The notes under the pieces were generated by a model. That model did no database searches, was not told the DNA's origin, and saw only the letters and a program-made list of their open reading frames with translations. A program made the position numbers and the translations under genes. Positions 25,433 through 34,500 of a stretch of DNA of 64,000 nt are shown piece by piece. Source of the DNA: an uncultured Desulfovibrio sp. Lineage in GTDB: Bacteria > Desulfobacterota > Desulfovibrionia > Desulfovibrionales > Desulfovibrionaceae. Location: NCBI RefSeq assembly GCF_902477725.1, contig NZ_CABSIF010000007.1, positions 62,001 to 126,000 of the forward strand. The letters are read 5' to 3'. How positions within the stretch are numbered: position 1 is the stretch's first letter; every line of letters begins with the position of its first letter.

Positions 25433-25906
25433 ATGCAGATAGTTCTTTTTGAGCCGGAAATTCCCCCCAATACAGGCAATATCGCCCGGTTGTGCGCCGC
25501 TACGGATACCACCCTGAACCTCATTGAGCCTCTGGGCTTCAAGCTTGAAGACCGCTACCTCAAGCGCGCGGGGCTGGATTACTGGCCCAACGTGCGGCTG
25601 CGCGTATGGCCCGATTGGGCTGCCTTTGCGGCGCAAGGGCAGCAGGGTGCGCGTCTTGTGCTGACCTCGGCCAAGAAAGGGCAGGTCAGCGCTCCGGCCC
25701 ACCAGTTTGCCTTTGAGCCGGAGGACTGCCTTGTATTCGGGCCGGAAACGCGTGGTCTGCCGCAGGAAATTCTGGCGCTTTCACCCCACCGTATCCGCAT
25801 TCCCATGCTGGAGGGCCGTGTGCGCAGCCTCAACCTTTCCACCTCAGCGGGTATTGTGCTGTACATGGCCCTGGCCCGCACCGGCCTCATGGAGGATTGG
25901 GCGTGA
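25433..25906 (+). CDS. trmL: tRNA (cytidine/uridine-34-2'-O)-methyltransferase TrmL
   Basis: The 157-residue SPOUT-class protein starts MQIVLFEPEIPPNTGNIARL and has LIEPLGFKLEDRYLKRAGLDY, LVFGPETRGLP and RSLNLSTSAGIVLYMA, all TrmL landmarks. It methylates the ribose of the wobble base in tRNA-Leu. Its stop overlaps the start of cbiB by three bases. Confidence 0.95.
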   Translation: MQIVLFEPEIPPNTGNIARLCAATDTTLNLIEPLGFKLEDRYLKRAGLDYWPNVRLRVWPDWAAFAAQGQQGARLVLTSAKKGQVSAPAHQFAFEPEDCLVFGPETRGLPQEILALSPHRIRIPMLEGRVRSLNLSTSAGIVLYMALARTGLMEDWA

Positions 25907-26973
25907 GTCTGGCGCAGCTATTCCCCTATTCCGTGTGGGAATGCTGGTGGCTTGCCCCTCTGGCCCTGATTTTTGATCTCTGGCTGGGCGACCCTGACCT
26001 GCCGTGGCGGCATCCTGTTTGCGCGGTGGGCAAGCTGCTGAACTGGCTGGAAGCTCCGGCGCGGCGCTTTATGCGCAAGAACGGGCCGGATGTCGAGCGC
26101 CAGCGCGGGCGCTTTGCCGGGGCAGTTGCCCTGGCAGTGCTTGTGGGCCTGACGGGCGCGGTTGCGTGGGGGCTGGTTTCCTTGCCGGTGGTTGGGCCGC
26201 TGCTGGCCCTGTATCTGGCCTGGGCCGGGCTTGCTCTGGGCAGCCTGCTGCGCACCGGGCAGGAGGTGCTGCGCCGGGTGGAACACTATGACGAGCCGCA
26301 AGCGCGAGAAGCGCTTTCGTGGCTGGTCAGCAGGGACACTTCCAGCATGGATCGCCCCCTCATGCGCAAAACCCTGGCCGATACGCTTTCTGAAAATCTT
26401 ACGGACGCCTTTATGGCTCCTTTTTTCTGGCTGCTCGTGGGCGGACCTGTGGCCATGTGGTGCTACAAGGCCGTGAGCACTACTGATTCCATGTGGGGCT
26501 ACGTGACGGAAAAGTGGCTCTGGCTGGGCTGGGCCGGGGCGCGCGGCGATGATGCGCTGGCCTACGTTCCTGCCCGTTTGTCGGCCTGCGCGGCCTGCCT
26601 TGCGGACAGATGCGCGGCCTTCTGTGAGCATCATCTACGTTTTTTGCCCGGCAAGATGCGGCCTGTACGCCATTGGCAAGGCCGTTGGCCCGGTTTCCGG
26701 GTTGTAACCCGACAGGCCGTGGGCATGCCAAGCCCCAATTCCGGCTGGTCCATGACGGTCTGCGCATGGCTGTGCGGCGCGCGCATGGGCGGGCCGTCCG
26801 TGTACTTTGGCACGCTGACACCAAAACCCTGGCTCGGGCCGGAACAGGGCGAGGCCGCGCCCTGGGATCGCAAGCGCTTGCTGGCGCTTTGCGAACTCTT
26901 GCGCTATAGCGCCTTGTGTGGGGGACTGACGCTCTGGCTGTGCTTCATGGTGGTCAGTCTGCCTAATTTTTGA
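25903..26973 (+). CDS. cbiB: Adenosylcobinamide-phosphate synthase CbiB/CobD
   Basis: About 356 residues with several membrane helices; motifs LIFDLWLGDPDLPWRHPVCAVGKLLNWLE, SMDRPLMRKTLADTLSENLTDAFMAPFFW and the end region MPSPNSGWSMTV. CbiB joins aminopropanol (or its phosphate) to adenosylcobyric acid in corrinoid assembly at the membrane. GTG at 25903 overlaps the trmL stop (GTGA), which favours it over the TTG at 25897. The other cobalamin genes of the window lie 26 kb away. Confidence 0.94.
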   Translation: MSLAQLFPYSVWECWWLAPLALIFDLWLGDPDLPWRHPVCAVGKLLNWLEAPARRFMRKNGPDVERQRGRFAGAVALAVLVGLTGAVAWGLVSLPVVGPLLALYLAWAGLALGSLLRTGQEVLRRVEHYDEPQAREALSWLVSRDTSSMDRPLMRKTLADTLSENLTDAFMAPFFWLLVGGPVAMWCYKAVSTTDSMWGYVTEKWLWLGWAGARGDDALAYVPARLSACAACLADRCAAFCEHHLRFLPGKMRPVRHWQGRWPGFRVVTRQAVGMPSPNSGWSMTVCAWLCGARMGGPSVYFGTLTPKPWLGPEQGEAAPWDRKRLLALCELLRYSALCGGLTLWLCFMVVSLPNF

Positions 26974-26980
26974 GGAAGAT

Positions 26981-27727
26981 ATGTCGTTAATAGTGCTGGG
27001 TGCTGTATGCCTGCTGGTGGGTATTCTGGTCGGGCTTACGGGCGTAGGCGGTATCCTTGTTCCTCCGGGGCTGATCCTGCTGAGCGGGCTTGAGCCGCAC
27101 GAGGCCATGGGGACGGCGCTGGCATCCTTTTTGCCCATCGCGCTGGTGGGAACCGTCATGTACCGCCGTTTGGGCCATGTGGACTGGTCGCGGGCCACGC
27201 CCTTTATGATCGGTGGCCTCGCGGCTCTGCCGGGGGCCGTGCTCAACGCCAGCATCAACGCAAAGCCGCTGGTGATTTTGCTTGCGGGCATCATCCTGTT
27301 TGCGGGCTTTTGCGTATTGCGGCCCCCCAAGGCTGGCGGCAGCATTTTTTGGCAGAGCAGGGCGGGATTTTTTTTCATCGGGGCGAGTACGGGCTTTCTG
27401 GCGGGCATGACCGGCGCTGGCGGCCCGGTGCTGACCATCCCCTGGATGATAGCCGCCGGGGTTGCCCCAATGACGGCTGTGGGCCTTGCCATGCCGTATC
27501 AGGTGGTTACAGCCCTGTTTGGCACCGTGGGCAATATAGCTGACGGGCATGTGGATTTTGCCCTGTTGCCGATAGTATGCATTCTTGAAATCGCTGGTTT
27601 TGCATGCGGCGTGGTTCTGGCAAAACGCACGCCCACGGGCATGCTGCGCACCCTCATTGGCGGCGTATGCTGCTTACTTGGCCTGTTTTTGCTGCTGCGC
27701 GAACTGGAGCAGTATTTTTTGAATTGA
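26981..27727 (+). CDS. TauE/SafE family sulfite/anion permease
   Basis: The 248-residue protein has about eight hydrophobic segments. Two family repeats are visible: VGILVGLTGVGGILVPPGLI and GASTGFLAGMTGAGGPVLTI. Members export sulfite, sulfoacetate or other organosulfur anions. It starts 7 bases after cbiB. Substrate unknown; in a sulfate reducer an inorganic sulfur anion is plausible but is inference. Confidence 0.88.
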   Translation: MSLIVLGAVCLLVGILVGLTGVGGILVPPGLILLSGLEPHEAMGTALASFLPIALVGTVMYRRLGHVDWSRATPFMIGGLAALPGAVLNASINAKPLVILLAGIILFAGFCVLRPPKAGGSIFWQSRAGFFFIGASTGFLAGMTGAGGPVLTIPWMIAAGVAPMTAVGLAMPYQVVTALFGTVGNIADGHVDFALLPIVCILEIAGFACGVVLAKRTPTGMLRTLIGGVCCLLGLFLLLRELEQYFLN

Positions 27728-27883
27728 TCGGAATGGATTTTTCCAAAGCAGGCTTGGGCGGGCTTTGGCCGCCACAAGGCGAGTGGCTCAGACGTTGATT
27801 GTTTTCCACGGGCAGACCTGATTCGGGCTGCCCCTTTGCCGCAAGGCAAGTATGCCGTCCATTGCATTCCCCGAGGGGGCCGC

Positions 27884-30800
27884 ATGAATATCGCCGCGCT
27901 TTTTATCCGCCGCCCTGTGGCCACTGTGCTGATAATGCTGGGCATGCTCTTTTTTGGCGTGTCGGGGTACCGCAACCTGCCTGTAAACCAGTTGCCCACG
28001 GTGGATTTTCCCACCATTCAGGTGCAGGCCGAGCTTGCCGGGGCCGACCCGGAAACCATGGCTTCCTCCGTGGCTACGCCGCTGGAAAAAGAATTCTTCA
28101 CCATTGCGGGCATCGATTCCATTTCATCGGTCAATTCCACAGGCCGCACACGCATCACCATCCAGTTTGCCCTTGACCGCAATATCGATGCCGCGGCTCT
28201 GGACGTGCAGTCGGCCATCGGCCTTGCCCAGCGCCGTTTGCCCTCCAACATGACCGTGCCGCCGAGCTTCCGCAAGGTGAACCCCGCCGATCTGCCCATC
28301 CTGCAATTGCGGGTATCGTCTGCCACCTTGCCGCTCTATGTGCTCAATGAATACGCGGACACGCTCATCGGCCAGCGCCTTTCCATGGTGGACGGCGTGG
28401 CCCAGGTGGTCATTTACGGGCAGAAGCAGTACGCCGTGCGCGTGCAGCTGAATCCGGACGAGCTGGCTACACGCGGCCTTGGCATTGACGAAGTGGCCGA
28501 TGCTGTTGCCGCAGCCAACAGCATGCTGCCCACAGGCTCGCTGGAAGGGTCGCACCGGGCTGATTCCATCAAATCTTCGGGCCAGCTTATGAACGCCCGC
28601 GCTTTCAGTGACGCGGTGGTGGCCTACCGCAACGGCGCGCCCGTGCGTCTGCGCGATCTGGGCGAAGTGGTGGACAGCTTCAAGCAGGACAAGCAGCTCA
28701 CCTGGAGCAACGGCGGCGCGCCCAGCATCATGCTGGCCGTGGAGCGCCAGCCCGGCACCAATACCGTGCAGGTGGTGGATTCCATCCGCGCCCTGTTGCC
28801 CGCGCTGGAAAAGCAGTTGCCGCCCTCCGCCAAGGTGGAGGTTTTTTACGACCGCTCCGAATCCATCCGCGAATCCGTGTCGGACGTAAAATTCACTCTG
28901 GTGCTTACGGTATTTCTGGTGGTGCTGGTCATCTTTATCTTTTTGCGTAACCTGCCCGCCACCATCATTCCCAGCCTTGCCCTGCCCATGTCGGTTATTT
29001 CGACCTTTGCCGTCATGTCTGTGCTGGGCTACAGCCTGGACAACCTCTCGCTCATGGCCCTGACCCTTGCCGTGGGTTTTGTGGTGGACGATGCCATCGT
29101 CATGCTTGAAAATATCGTGCGGCATCAGGAAATGGGCAAAGACCCGCAGACGGCGGCCTTTGACGGCTCGGCGGAGATCGGCTTCACCATTGTTTCCATG
29201 ACGCTCTCGCTGGCGGCGGTGTTCATTCCAGTGCTGTTCATGGGCGGCATTGTGGGGCGGCTGTTCCGCGAATTCGCGGTGGTCATCATTGCCGCGATCC
29301 TGAGTTCCGGCGTGGTTTCGCTCACGCTCACGCCCATGCTCTGCGCCTATTTTTTGAAGGCCCAAGGGCGGAACATGGCCGGGCACAAGCCTGCCGTGAG
29401 CGGGCTGTACGGCGCACTCGAACGATGTTTTGACAGGCTGGCCGACCTGTACGCCCGTTCGCTGGATGTGGCGCTGCGCCATCGGCGCATTACCCTGTTG
29501 GCCTCTTTTGGCCTGTTGGCCCTGACAGTATGGCTGGGCATGATTATTCCCAAGGGCTTTTTGCCCACGGAAGACATGGGTCTGTTGCAGGCCAGCACCG
29601 AGGCGGAGCAGGGCGTGTCCTTTGAGGGCATGGTGCGCGCGCAGCACAGCCTTGATCCCATGCTAGAATCCTCCGCCCATGTGGCGGCCTACAACTCCAT
29701 TGTGGGCATTGTGGGCGGCAGCCAGAGCATGAACAACGGCATTCTGCTCATGCGGCTTGCGGAGCACGACAAACGCCCCGGCATTGAGGCCGTGGCCCAG
29801 AAGCTGCGCAAGGATCTCAACACCTCGCCTTCCATGCGCGTATTTGTGCGTGTGCCGCCCACCATCAGCATTGGCGGCCGTGCGTCCAAAGCCCTGTATC
29901 AGTACACGCTGTTTGGCCCGGATATGGGCTCGCTTTTTGAAAGCGCCCAGCGCATTGAGGATGCCCTGCGCAAGCTGCCGGAATTGCAGGACGTCAACAG
30001 CGATCTGCAACTCAAGAATCCTGAACTGCGCGTGACCATTGACCGCAACCGCGCCGCAGCGCTAGGCGTGACCCCGCAGCAGATAGAACTGGCCCTGCAG
30101 TCGGCCTATGGTTCGCGCGAGGTTTCGACAATTTATGCGCCTACGGATGACTATTCGGTCTTTGTGGAATTGCAAAAGCCCTTCCAGAAAGATCGCTCGG
30201 CCCTTTCGCGGCTCTATGTGCGCTCCAAGGGCGGCGATCTTGTACCGCTGAATACCCTGGCCCAGTTTTCCACCGGGGTTGGCCCCATCGCGGTTAACCA
30301 CAACGGGCAGTTCCCCTCCGTGACCATCTCGTACAACCTGCGCCCCGGTATTTCGCTCAGTCAGGGTGTGGGCGCGGTGGAGGCGGCGGCGCGCCCGCTG
30401 CTGCCCGATACGGTGACCGCAGAATCGCAGGGCACTGCGCAGGCCTTCCAGAGTTCGCTCAAAGGTATGGGCTGGCTGCTTGTGCTGGCCATTGTGGTCA
30501 TTTATCTTGTGTTGGGCATTTTGTACGAGAGCTTCATCCACCCGTTCACCATTCTTTCCGGCTTGCCATCGGCGGGTTTTGGCGCGCTGGCGACCCTGTG
30601 GCTGTTCGGCATGGAGCTTGATCTGTATGGTTTTGTGGGCATCATCATGCTGCTTGGCATCGTAAAGAAAAACGCCATCATGATGCTCGATTTCGCACTG
30701 GAAGCGCAGAAGAAGGATCCGTCCCTTGACCCGCTGGCGGCCATTACCCAGGGCTGTCATGTGCGCTTTCGGCCTATCATGATGACCACCGTGGCCGCGC

Positions 30801-31042
30801 TCATGGGCGCGCTGCCCATTGCCGTGGGCATTGGCGCAGGGGCAGATGCCCGCCGCGCGCTTGGTCTGGCTGTGGTGGGCGGGCTGTGCTTTTCGCAACT
30901 GGTCACGCTCTACATCACGCCAGTGTACTACTACTATATGGAAAAACTCTCCCGCAGGCTGGGACGCCTCTGGGGCGGGCGTTTCAAGCAGAACCGGCAG
31001 GAGCATGCGGAGAAAGGGCAAGCCTTTCCTCCTTCGCACTGA
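27884..31042 (+). CDS. RND-family multidrug efflux inner-membrane transporter (MdtB/C-like)
   Basis: The 1052-residue protein starts MNIAALFIRRPVATVLIMLG and has the usual AcrB layout: TM1, a large porter loop, TM2-6, TM7, a second loop and TM8-12. Proton-relay residues are visible (VVDDAIVMLENIV with Asp-Asp, and GIVKKNAIMMLDF with Lys). NLPVNQLPTVDFPTIQV near the N-terminus is closer to MdtB/MdtC than to AcrB. No membrane-fusion or outer-membrane partner lies next to it, so these must be elsewhere. The start at 27884 begins the conserved N-terminus. Confidence 0.94.
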   Translation: MNIAALFIRRPVATVLIMLGMLFFGVSGYRNLPVNQLPTVDFPTIQVQAELAGADPETMASSVATPLEKEFFTIAGIDSISSVNSTGRTRITIQFALDRNIDAAALDVQSAIGLAQRRLPSNMTVPPSFRKVNPADLPILQLRVSSATLPLYVLNEYADTLIGQRLSMVDGVAQVVIYGQKQYAVRVQLNPDELATRGLGIDEVADAVAAANSMLPTGSLEGSHRADSIKSSGQLMNARAFSDAVVAYRNGAPVRLRDLGEVVDSFKQDKQLTWSNGGAPSIMLAVERQPGTNTVQVVDSIRALLPALEKQLPPSAKVEVFYDRSESIRESVSDVKFTLVLTVFLVVLVIFIFLRNLPATIIPSLALPMSVISTFAVMSVLGYSLDNLSLMALTLAVGFVVDDAIVMLENIVRHQEMGKDPQTAAFDGSAEIGFTIVSMTLSLAAVFIPVLFMGGIVGRLFREFAVVIIAAILSSGVVSLTLTPMLCAYFLKAQGRNMAGHKPAVSGLYGALERCFDRLADLYARSLDVALRHRRITLLASFGLLALTVWLGMIIPKGFLPTEDMGLLQASTEAEQGVSFEGMVRAQHSLDPMLESSAHVAAYNSIVGIVGGSQSMNNGILLMRLAEHDKRPGIEAVAQKLRKDLNTSPSMRVFVRVPPTISIGGRASKALYQYTLFGPDMGSLFESAQRIEDALRKLPELQDVNSDLQLKNPELRVTIDRNRAAALGVTPQQIELALQSAYGSREVSTIYAPTDDYSVFVELQKPFQKDRSALSRLYVRSKGGDLVPLNTLAQFSTGVGPIAVNHNGQFPSVTISYNLRPGISLSQGVGAVEAAARPLLPDTVTAESQGTAQAFQSSLKGMGWLLVLAIVVIYLVLGILYESFIHPFTILSGLPSAGFGALATLWLFGMELDLYGFVGIIMLLGIVKKNAIMMLDFALEAQKKDPSLDPLAAITQGCHVRFRPIMMTTVAALMGALPIAVGIGAGADARRALGLAVVGGLCFSQLVTLYITPVYYYYMEKLSRRLGRLWGGRFKQNRQEHAEKGQAFPPSH

Positions 31043-31060
31043 TCCGGCCCTGGAGAACCT

Positions 31061-31852
31061 ATGAGTATGCAGAATTCCTCTTTTTCACCCATGCCCGCCG
31101 ATTCCGGCGGGGCGCCTGTTTGCAGGCGCTGCGGCACCTGCTGCCTGCTGGGCGGGCCGACCCTGATGCTGAGCGACGCCGCATTGCTGGTGTCCGGCAC
31201 CTTGACCCTTGAAGCTCTGGTGTGCCTGCGCGCCGGGGAGTGGGCACGGGACGACGCGCGCAAGGCATTGCGGCCACTGGAAGGGGAACGTATCAAGATT
31301 GCCGGGCCCGGCGGCAGGGTGCACCCCTGGCGCTGCCGCTATTATCGTGAAAGCGCGGGCTGCGGCATCTATGAACAGCGTCCTGCGCAATGCACGGCCC
31401 TGTTCTGCATGGACACCGGGCCGCTGGAAATGCTGCTTGCCAAGGCCTCGCACCTTGGGCGCTATGCGGCTCTGAACGCGCTGGCCAACGGGATCCCCGG
31501 ATTTTCCACCCTGAGTGCTGCCAGCAGGGCATTGCTGCCTGACCTTGTGAGTGCGCATGAAGAGCAGGTTTCTGTGCGGGCGGTGCTTGAACTGGCCGAC
31601 AGGCTGGGATTTTTTCCGCAGCAGGCGCAAGGCCTGACGGTGGAGCGTTGTGCGGAGCAAGGCCCGCTGGAGGGCAGCGAACGGGAAGCCGCCGTGGCGG
31701 AACTGGGCGAAGCCGCCCGCTTGGACGCCGCTTTTCGCGACCTTTGCGTGGAGCGCGCAGGCGTACCCCGCGCCATGTTACCCTTTTTGTTCGGTAGGTC
31801 GGTCAAGGATCTGCTGGCAGAGGTAGGCCTCAAGCCTGTTTCGGGCGGTTAG
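31061..31852 (+). CDS. YkgJ-type cysteine-cluster protein
   Basis: The 263-residue protein has CRRCGTCCLLGG near residue 21, then WRCRYYRESAGCGIYEQRP and QCTALFC, the Cys pattern of the YkgJ (zinc or iron-sulfur binding) family. The C-terminal half is helical and not recognised. It begins 18 bases after the RND pump and is probably cotranscribed. Function unknown. Confidence 0.8.
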   Translation: MSMQNSSFSPMPADSGGAPVCRRCGTCCLLGGPTLMLSDAALLVSGTLTLEALVCLRAGEWARDDARKALRPLEGERIKIAGPGGRVHPWRCRYYRESAGCGIYEQRPAQCTALFCMDTGPLEMLLAKASHLGRYAALNALANGIPGFSTLSAASRALLPDLVSAHEEQVSVRAVLELADRLGFFPQQAQGLTVERCAEQGPLEGSEREAAVAELGEAARLDAAFRDLCVERAGVPRAMLPFLFGRSVKDLLAEVGLKPVSGG

Positions 31853-32016
31853 CCCCGCGCGGGCGAGTTGCCTCTGCGTGGCGGCCCTGCCCCTTTTGCG
31901 GGCAGAAAGGCGCTGGGCGTTTGCCCCCGCCTGCGGTTGACAGAACAGGCCTCCGTACCTAACCTTTGATGAAAGTAAAAAAATCACGCCCCCCGGCGGG
32001 CAATGAAGGAAGCAAC

Positions 32017-33231
32017 ATGCCATTGTGCAGCATTGAAGAGGCCATTGCCGACATCCGGCAGGGCAAAATGATTATTCTGGTAGATGACGAAGGCCGCGAA
32101 AACGAAGGCGACCTCACCATGGCCGCCGAGCATGTGACTTCGGAAGCCATCAATTTTATGGCCAAGTTCGGCAGGGGGCTCATCTGCCTGCCTATGGCTC
32201 CCGAAATCATTGACCGCTTGCAATTGCCCCTGATGACCCAGCGCAACGGCTCGCGCTTTGGCACCAACTTCACCATTTCCATTGAAGCCCGCGAGGGCGT
32301 GACCACGGGCATTTCCGCCGCCGACCGCGCCACGACCATTCTGGCTGCCGTGGCAGACAATGTGCGGCCTGACGACATCGTCACCCCTGGCCACATCTTC
32401 CCCCTGCGGGCCAAGGCTGGCGGCGTGCTTTCGCGCGCCGGGCAGACCGAAGGCGGCGTTGACCTTTCCCGTCTGGCCGGGCTCAAGCCTGCGTCTGTCA
32501 TCTGCGAAATCATGCGCGACGACGGCACCATGGCACGTATGCCCGACCTTGAAATTTTTGCCGAAGAGCATGGCCTCAAGATCGCCGCGGTCAAGGATCT
32601 CATCCGTTACCGCCTTGACCGGGGTCAGGTTTCCGTGCGCCGCGTGGCGCAGGCCCACCTGCCCACGCGTTTTGGCGAATTCTCGGTCATTGCCTATGAA
32701 AGCGAAAATGAACCCGGCACGCATCTGGCTCTTGTGAAGGGCGACCTTTCCACGCCGGAGCCGGTGCTGACGCGCATCCACAGCGAATGCCTCACGGGCG
32801 ATGCCCTGGGTTCACTGCGTTGCGATTGCGGCGGCCAGTTGGGCGCTGCCCTGCGCCAGATTGAAAAAGAAGGACGCGGCGCGCTGCTCTACATGCGTCA
32901 GGAAGGGCGCGGCATCGGCCTCGCCAACAAGATCAAGGCCTACGCCTTGCAGGATGAAGGCTACGACACGGTCGAAGCCAACCGCAAGCTGGGCTTCCCC
33001 CCGGATTTGCGCGACTACGGCACTGGCGCGCAGATGCTGGTTGACCTGGGCATCCACAAGATCCGTCTGCTGACCAATAACCCCAAAAAGATTGTGGGGC
33101 TTTCCGGTTACGGCATCGAGATCGTGGAGCGGGTATCCATTGAAATGGAAGCCTGCCCGGAGAATGAAAACTATCTGCGTACCAAGAAGGAAAAGATGGC
33201 GCACATGCTTTCATGCTCGTGCCTCCATTAG
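32017..33231 (+). CDS. ribBA: Bifunctional DHBP synthase / GTP cyclohydrolase II
   Basis: The 404-residue protein joins two riboflavin enzymes. The N-terminal RibB part has MIILVDDEGRENEGDL and GHIFPLRAKAGGVLSRAGQTE. The C-terminal RibA part has the zinc cysteines in ECLTGDALGSLRCDCGGQL and RQEGRGIGLANKIKAYALQD. It feeds both branches of riboflavin synthesis. The ATG at 32017 begins the conserved part. No FMN riboswitch was found in front. The other rib genes are not adjacent. Confidence 0.96.
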   Translation: MPLCSIEEAIADIRQGKMIILVDDEGRENEGDLTMAAEHVTSEAINFMAKFGRGLICLPMAPEIIDRLQLPLMTQRNGSRFGTNFTISIEAREGVTTGISAADRATTILAAVADNVRPDDIVTPGHIFPLRAKAGGVLSRAGQTEGGVDLSRLAGLKPASVICEIMRDDGTMARMPDLEIFAEEHGLKIAAVKDLIRYRLDRGQVSVRRVAQAHLPTRFGEFSVIAYESENEPGTHLALVKGDLSTPEPVLTRIHSECLTGDALGSLRCDCGGQLGAALRQIEKEGRGALLYMRQEGRGIGLANKIKAYALQDEGYDTVEANRKLGFPPDLRDYGTGAQMLVDLGIHKIRLLTNNPKKIVGLSGYGIEIVERVSIEMEACPENENYLRTKKEKMAHMLSCSCLH

Positions 33232-33238
33232 ATATGTC

Positions 33239-33270
33239 GCGCCGCCCCTTGGGGCGGCGCTTGTCTTTTT
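33239..33270 (+). terminator. Terminator after ribBA
   Basis: A 10-bp GC stem (33239-33248 with 33251-33260) is followed by TTGTCTTTTT. It starts 8 bases after the stop codon. Confidence 0.92.
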
Positions 33271-33341
33271 GCAGGGATTGAAGCCACAGGCGCGCCGTTG
33301 AGCCGCCGTTCTTGAATAGTTGCAAAACAGGGAGCGACGCT

Positions 33342-33902
33342 ATGGGCTTGGGTGAAATGCTGAAAACCCAGTTGGGTTTGCTGTGGAAGTTTCTTGGATT
33401 TTTTCAGCCCCCGGTGCTGCGTTTTTTGCACGCGCTGGTGGTCTGCCTGATAATGGTGCAGGTGCTGACGCAACTTTTTGGCCTTGGCACTGTCCACATG
33501 ATTCTGGGCCTTGTGTTGTGCGTGCTGGGATTTGGGCTTGTGGCATGTGGGCTTGGCATGCGGGGGCCGCGCCACTACTTTCCCTATCTGTGGGGTGACA
33601 TGGATCAGCTTGGCAGGGACGTTGCGGCCATACGCAGCGGCAAGCTGATTATCACGCCGCGCCCCAAGGGGCTTGCCTGTGTTGTGCAGGGGCTTGGCAT
33701 GGGTGCCTTGAGCATGGCCCTGCTCACTGGTCTGTGGTGGTTCCGCTCATGGCAGATGGGTGATGTGTCGCACACTGCGGCAAGCCTGCACAGCATCTTT
33801 GTATGGCTTTTGATGGCCTATGCCGTTGGGCATGGTGGCATGGCGCTGGGGCATTTTTTCTTTTGGAAGCAGGCCGCGGCAAAAAAGCCTCAGGCAAGCT
33901 AG
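33342..33902 (+). CDS. Cytochrome b561/b6-like membrane protein
   Basis: The 186-residue protein has four hydrophobic segments (about 25-44, 50-72, 113-133, 148-173). Histidines inside or next to them (His30, His52, His150, His164, His171) suit bis-His heme b ligation, as in small membrane cytochromes b that link quinones to other redox proteins. No partner dehydrogenase is adjacent. A heme b role is inferred from His positions. Confidence 0.65.
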   Translation: MGLGEMLKTQLGLLWKFLGFFQPPVLRFLHALVVCLIMVQVLTQLFGLGTVHMILGLVLCVLGFGLVACGLGMRGPRHYFPYLWGDMDQLGRDVAAIRSGKLIITPRPKGLACVVQGLGMGALSMALLTGLWWFRSWQMGDVSHTAASLHSIFVWLLMAYAVGHGGMALGHFFFWKQAAAKKPQAS

Positions 33903-34500
33903 CAAAATCTGTCCGTTCGGGCATATCCGCTGGTATCTGCCGTTGACGGCAGCTATTGGCAGCGGTAATTTTTTTGTGGCGGCGCGCGCTGCGCCGCCAC
34001 ATCCTCACAATCGCCTGATTCCGGCATGTCTGCCTGGCAATGGGCCGTCCTTTTCACGTCTCCTCTCTGGTTGAGTTTTGCGATCCGTTGGGAGAACACG
34101 GAATATCTTTTTTCATGACAGCCGCAGAATTTTTTTTATGTTTTCCTTCCCGCCAGACGGCAGGGAACTTTGTGCGCACTGCGTCTTCACAATACCGCGT
34201 ATAAGGCTTAACTGTTTAAAACGATTTGAATTGCAATGATGCAGATCGCATTGCCCCGGCATGGGTGCAACGACAGTAGGCAAGCTTTTTTGCGAGAATG
34301 TCAGACTGTGATACCAAAGTTTTTTGGCTCGTGCCCTTTGCAAACTTGTCAAACAACGCTATACGACTTCATTCTCGTAAAAAAGTTGACCGACTGTTCA
34401 AACAACCGTATGGGAATCCAAATCTGTCAGGCCCGCGCAAGGGGCGCGAGGTCTGTGCCTTACCATAAAGACGTTCATGACGGACTTTTAAGGAGGCCTT
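33903..34500. promoter_or_regulatory. Leader region of the lactate oxidation operon
   Basis: About 600 bases without a gene. TTGACC (34386-34391), 17 bases, TATGGG (34409-34414) is a possible promoter. Two similar 12-13-base units, TGTCAAACAACG (34347-34358) and TGTTCAAACAACC (34395-34407), are 48 bases apart, the second inside the promoter spacer, and look like regulator sites. A 10-bp GC stem without T tract lies at 33976-34000. No clear sigma-54 promoter was found. Confidence 0.4.

Noticed and set aside
31853..32016. FMN riboswitch before ribBA
   Set aside because: The conserved FMN core was not found.
33903..34500. Sigma-54 promoter before the lactate operon
   Set aside because: Candidates with GG and GC have the wrong spacing (9 or 12 instead of 10) or poor flanks.
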